This document shows, piece by piece, positions 53,122 to 53,164 of a DNA stretch of 53,164 nucleotides; the first letter of the stretch is position 1, and every line of letters begins with the position of its first letter. The translations under genes were made by a program, and so were the position numbers. The notes under the pieces were generated by a model. It was not told where the DNA came from. It made no database searches and saw nothing but the letters and a program-made list of their open reading frames with translations. This DNA is from Bacteroidota bacterium (GTDB lineage Bacteria; Bacteroidota; Bacteroidia; Bacteroidales; UBA5342), in assembly GCA_003249935.1 (NCBI GenBank), contig QKHT01000121.1, positions 1-53,164 of the forward strand. The letters are read 5' to 3'.

Positions 53122-53164
53122 GCAATCTTTTGAAATTGGAGAAAAAATACTGAAGATTTTTAAT

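Noticed and set aside
1-53164. Mobile element or genomic island
   Set aside because: No transposase, integrase, phage gene, terminal inverted repeats or tRNA-associated direct repeats were seen, and codon use looks even along the window.

Overview
The window is one contiguous piece of a chromosome from a member of the Bacteroidota, probably class Bacteroidia. The evidence is a TonB-dependent receptor paired with a DUF4249 lipoprotein, a DUF4834 gene, a PorE/OmpA-type lipoprotein, a DUF5916 outer-membrane protein, menaquinone genes, and many promoters of the Bacteroidota form TTG-N19-21-TAnnTTTG with almost no Shine-Dalgarno sequences. I cannot place it to genus. I see no insertion sequence, integrase, phage gene or CRISPR array, so it looks like core and lineage-specific chromosome.

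Layout. 1-3.25 kb: an ABC exporter operon (two ATPases, two ABC-2 permeases; the first ATPase is cut by the window edge). 3.3-5.8 kb: on the minus strand, an acetyltransferase-nitrilase fusion and an SRAP (YedK/HMCES-type) DNA-repair protein. 5.8-6.4 kb: a gene-free stretch holding a 21-bp tandem repeat array. 6.4-12.9 kb: a three-gene signalling operon (triple-receiver hybrid kinase, CheB-CheR fusion, receiver-kinase). 13.1-15.8 kb: sulfate activation (cysD, DUF2061, cysN). 15.8-22.1 kb: UvrD/PcrA helicase, glycyl-tRNA synthetase and GTP-dependent PEP carboxykinase. 22.2-29.4 kb: a DUF2867-like gene, mfd, a DnaQ exonuclease/GIY-YIG nuclease fusion and a YgiQ radical SAM gene. 29.4-31.9 kb: menB and menD. 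32-35.2 kb: GNAT, MATE exporter and M16 protease. 35.3-44.6 kb: TonB receptor and DUF4249, a radical SAM gene, a PAS kinase, a DUF5916 protein, a GNAT and a small lipoprotein. 44.6-47.5 kb: YihY, RNase P RNA, a 0.6-kb gap and RimM. 47.8-53.1 kb: nadB, DUF4834, a PorE-like lipoprotein, thyA, folA and tRNA-Gln.

How the genes fit together. DNA maintenance recurs (SRAP, UvrD, Mfd, DnaQ-GIY-YIG, with thyA and folA for thymidylate). The 6.4-12.9 kb operon forms a closed signalling unit with kinase, receivers and methylation-type enzymes but no chemoreceptor. Envelope functions are the ABC exporter, MATE, TonB/DUF4249, DUF5916 and the PorE-like protein. The items most worth a second look are the 21-bp repeat array, the STAS-like/CheB/CheR fusion, the mfd-adjacent nuclease fusion, three genes whose start codon falls at the predicted transcription start, and the PorE-like gene leading a thyA-folA operon. 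No wholly new defence or mobile system is visible.
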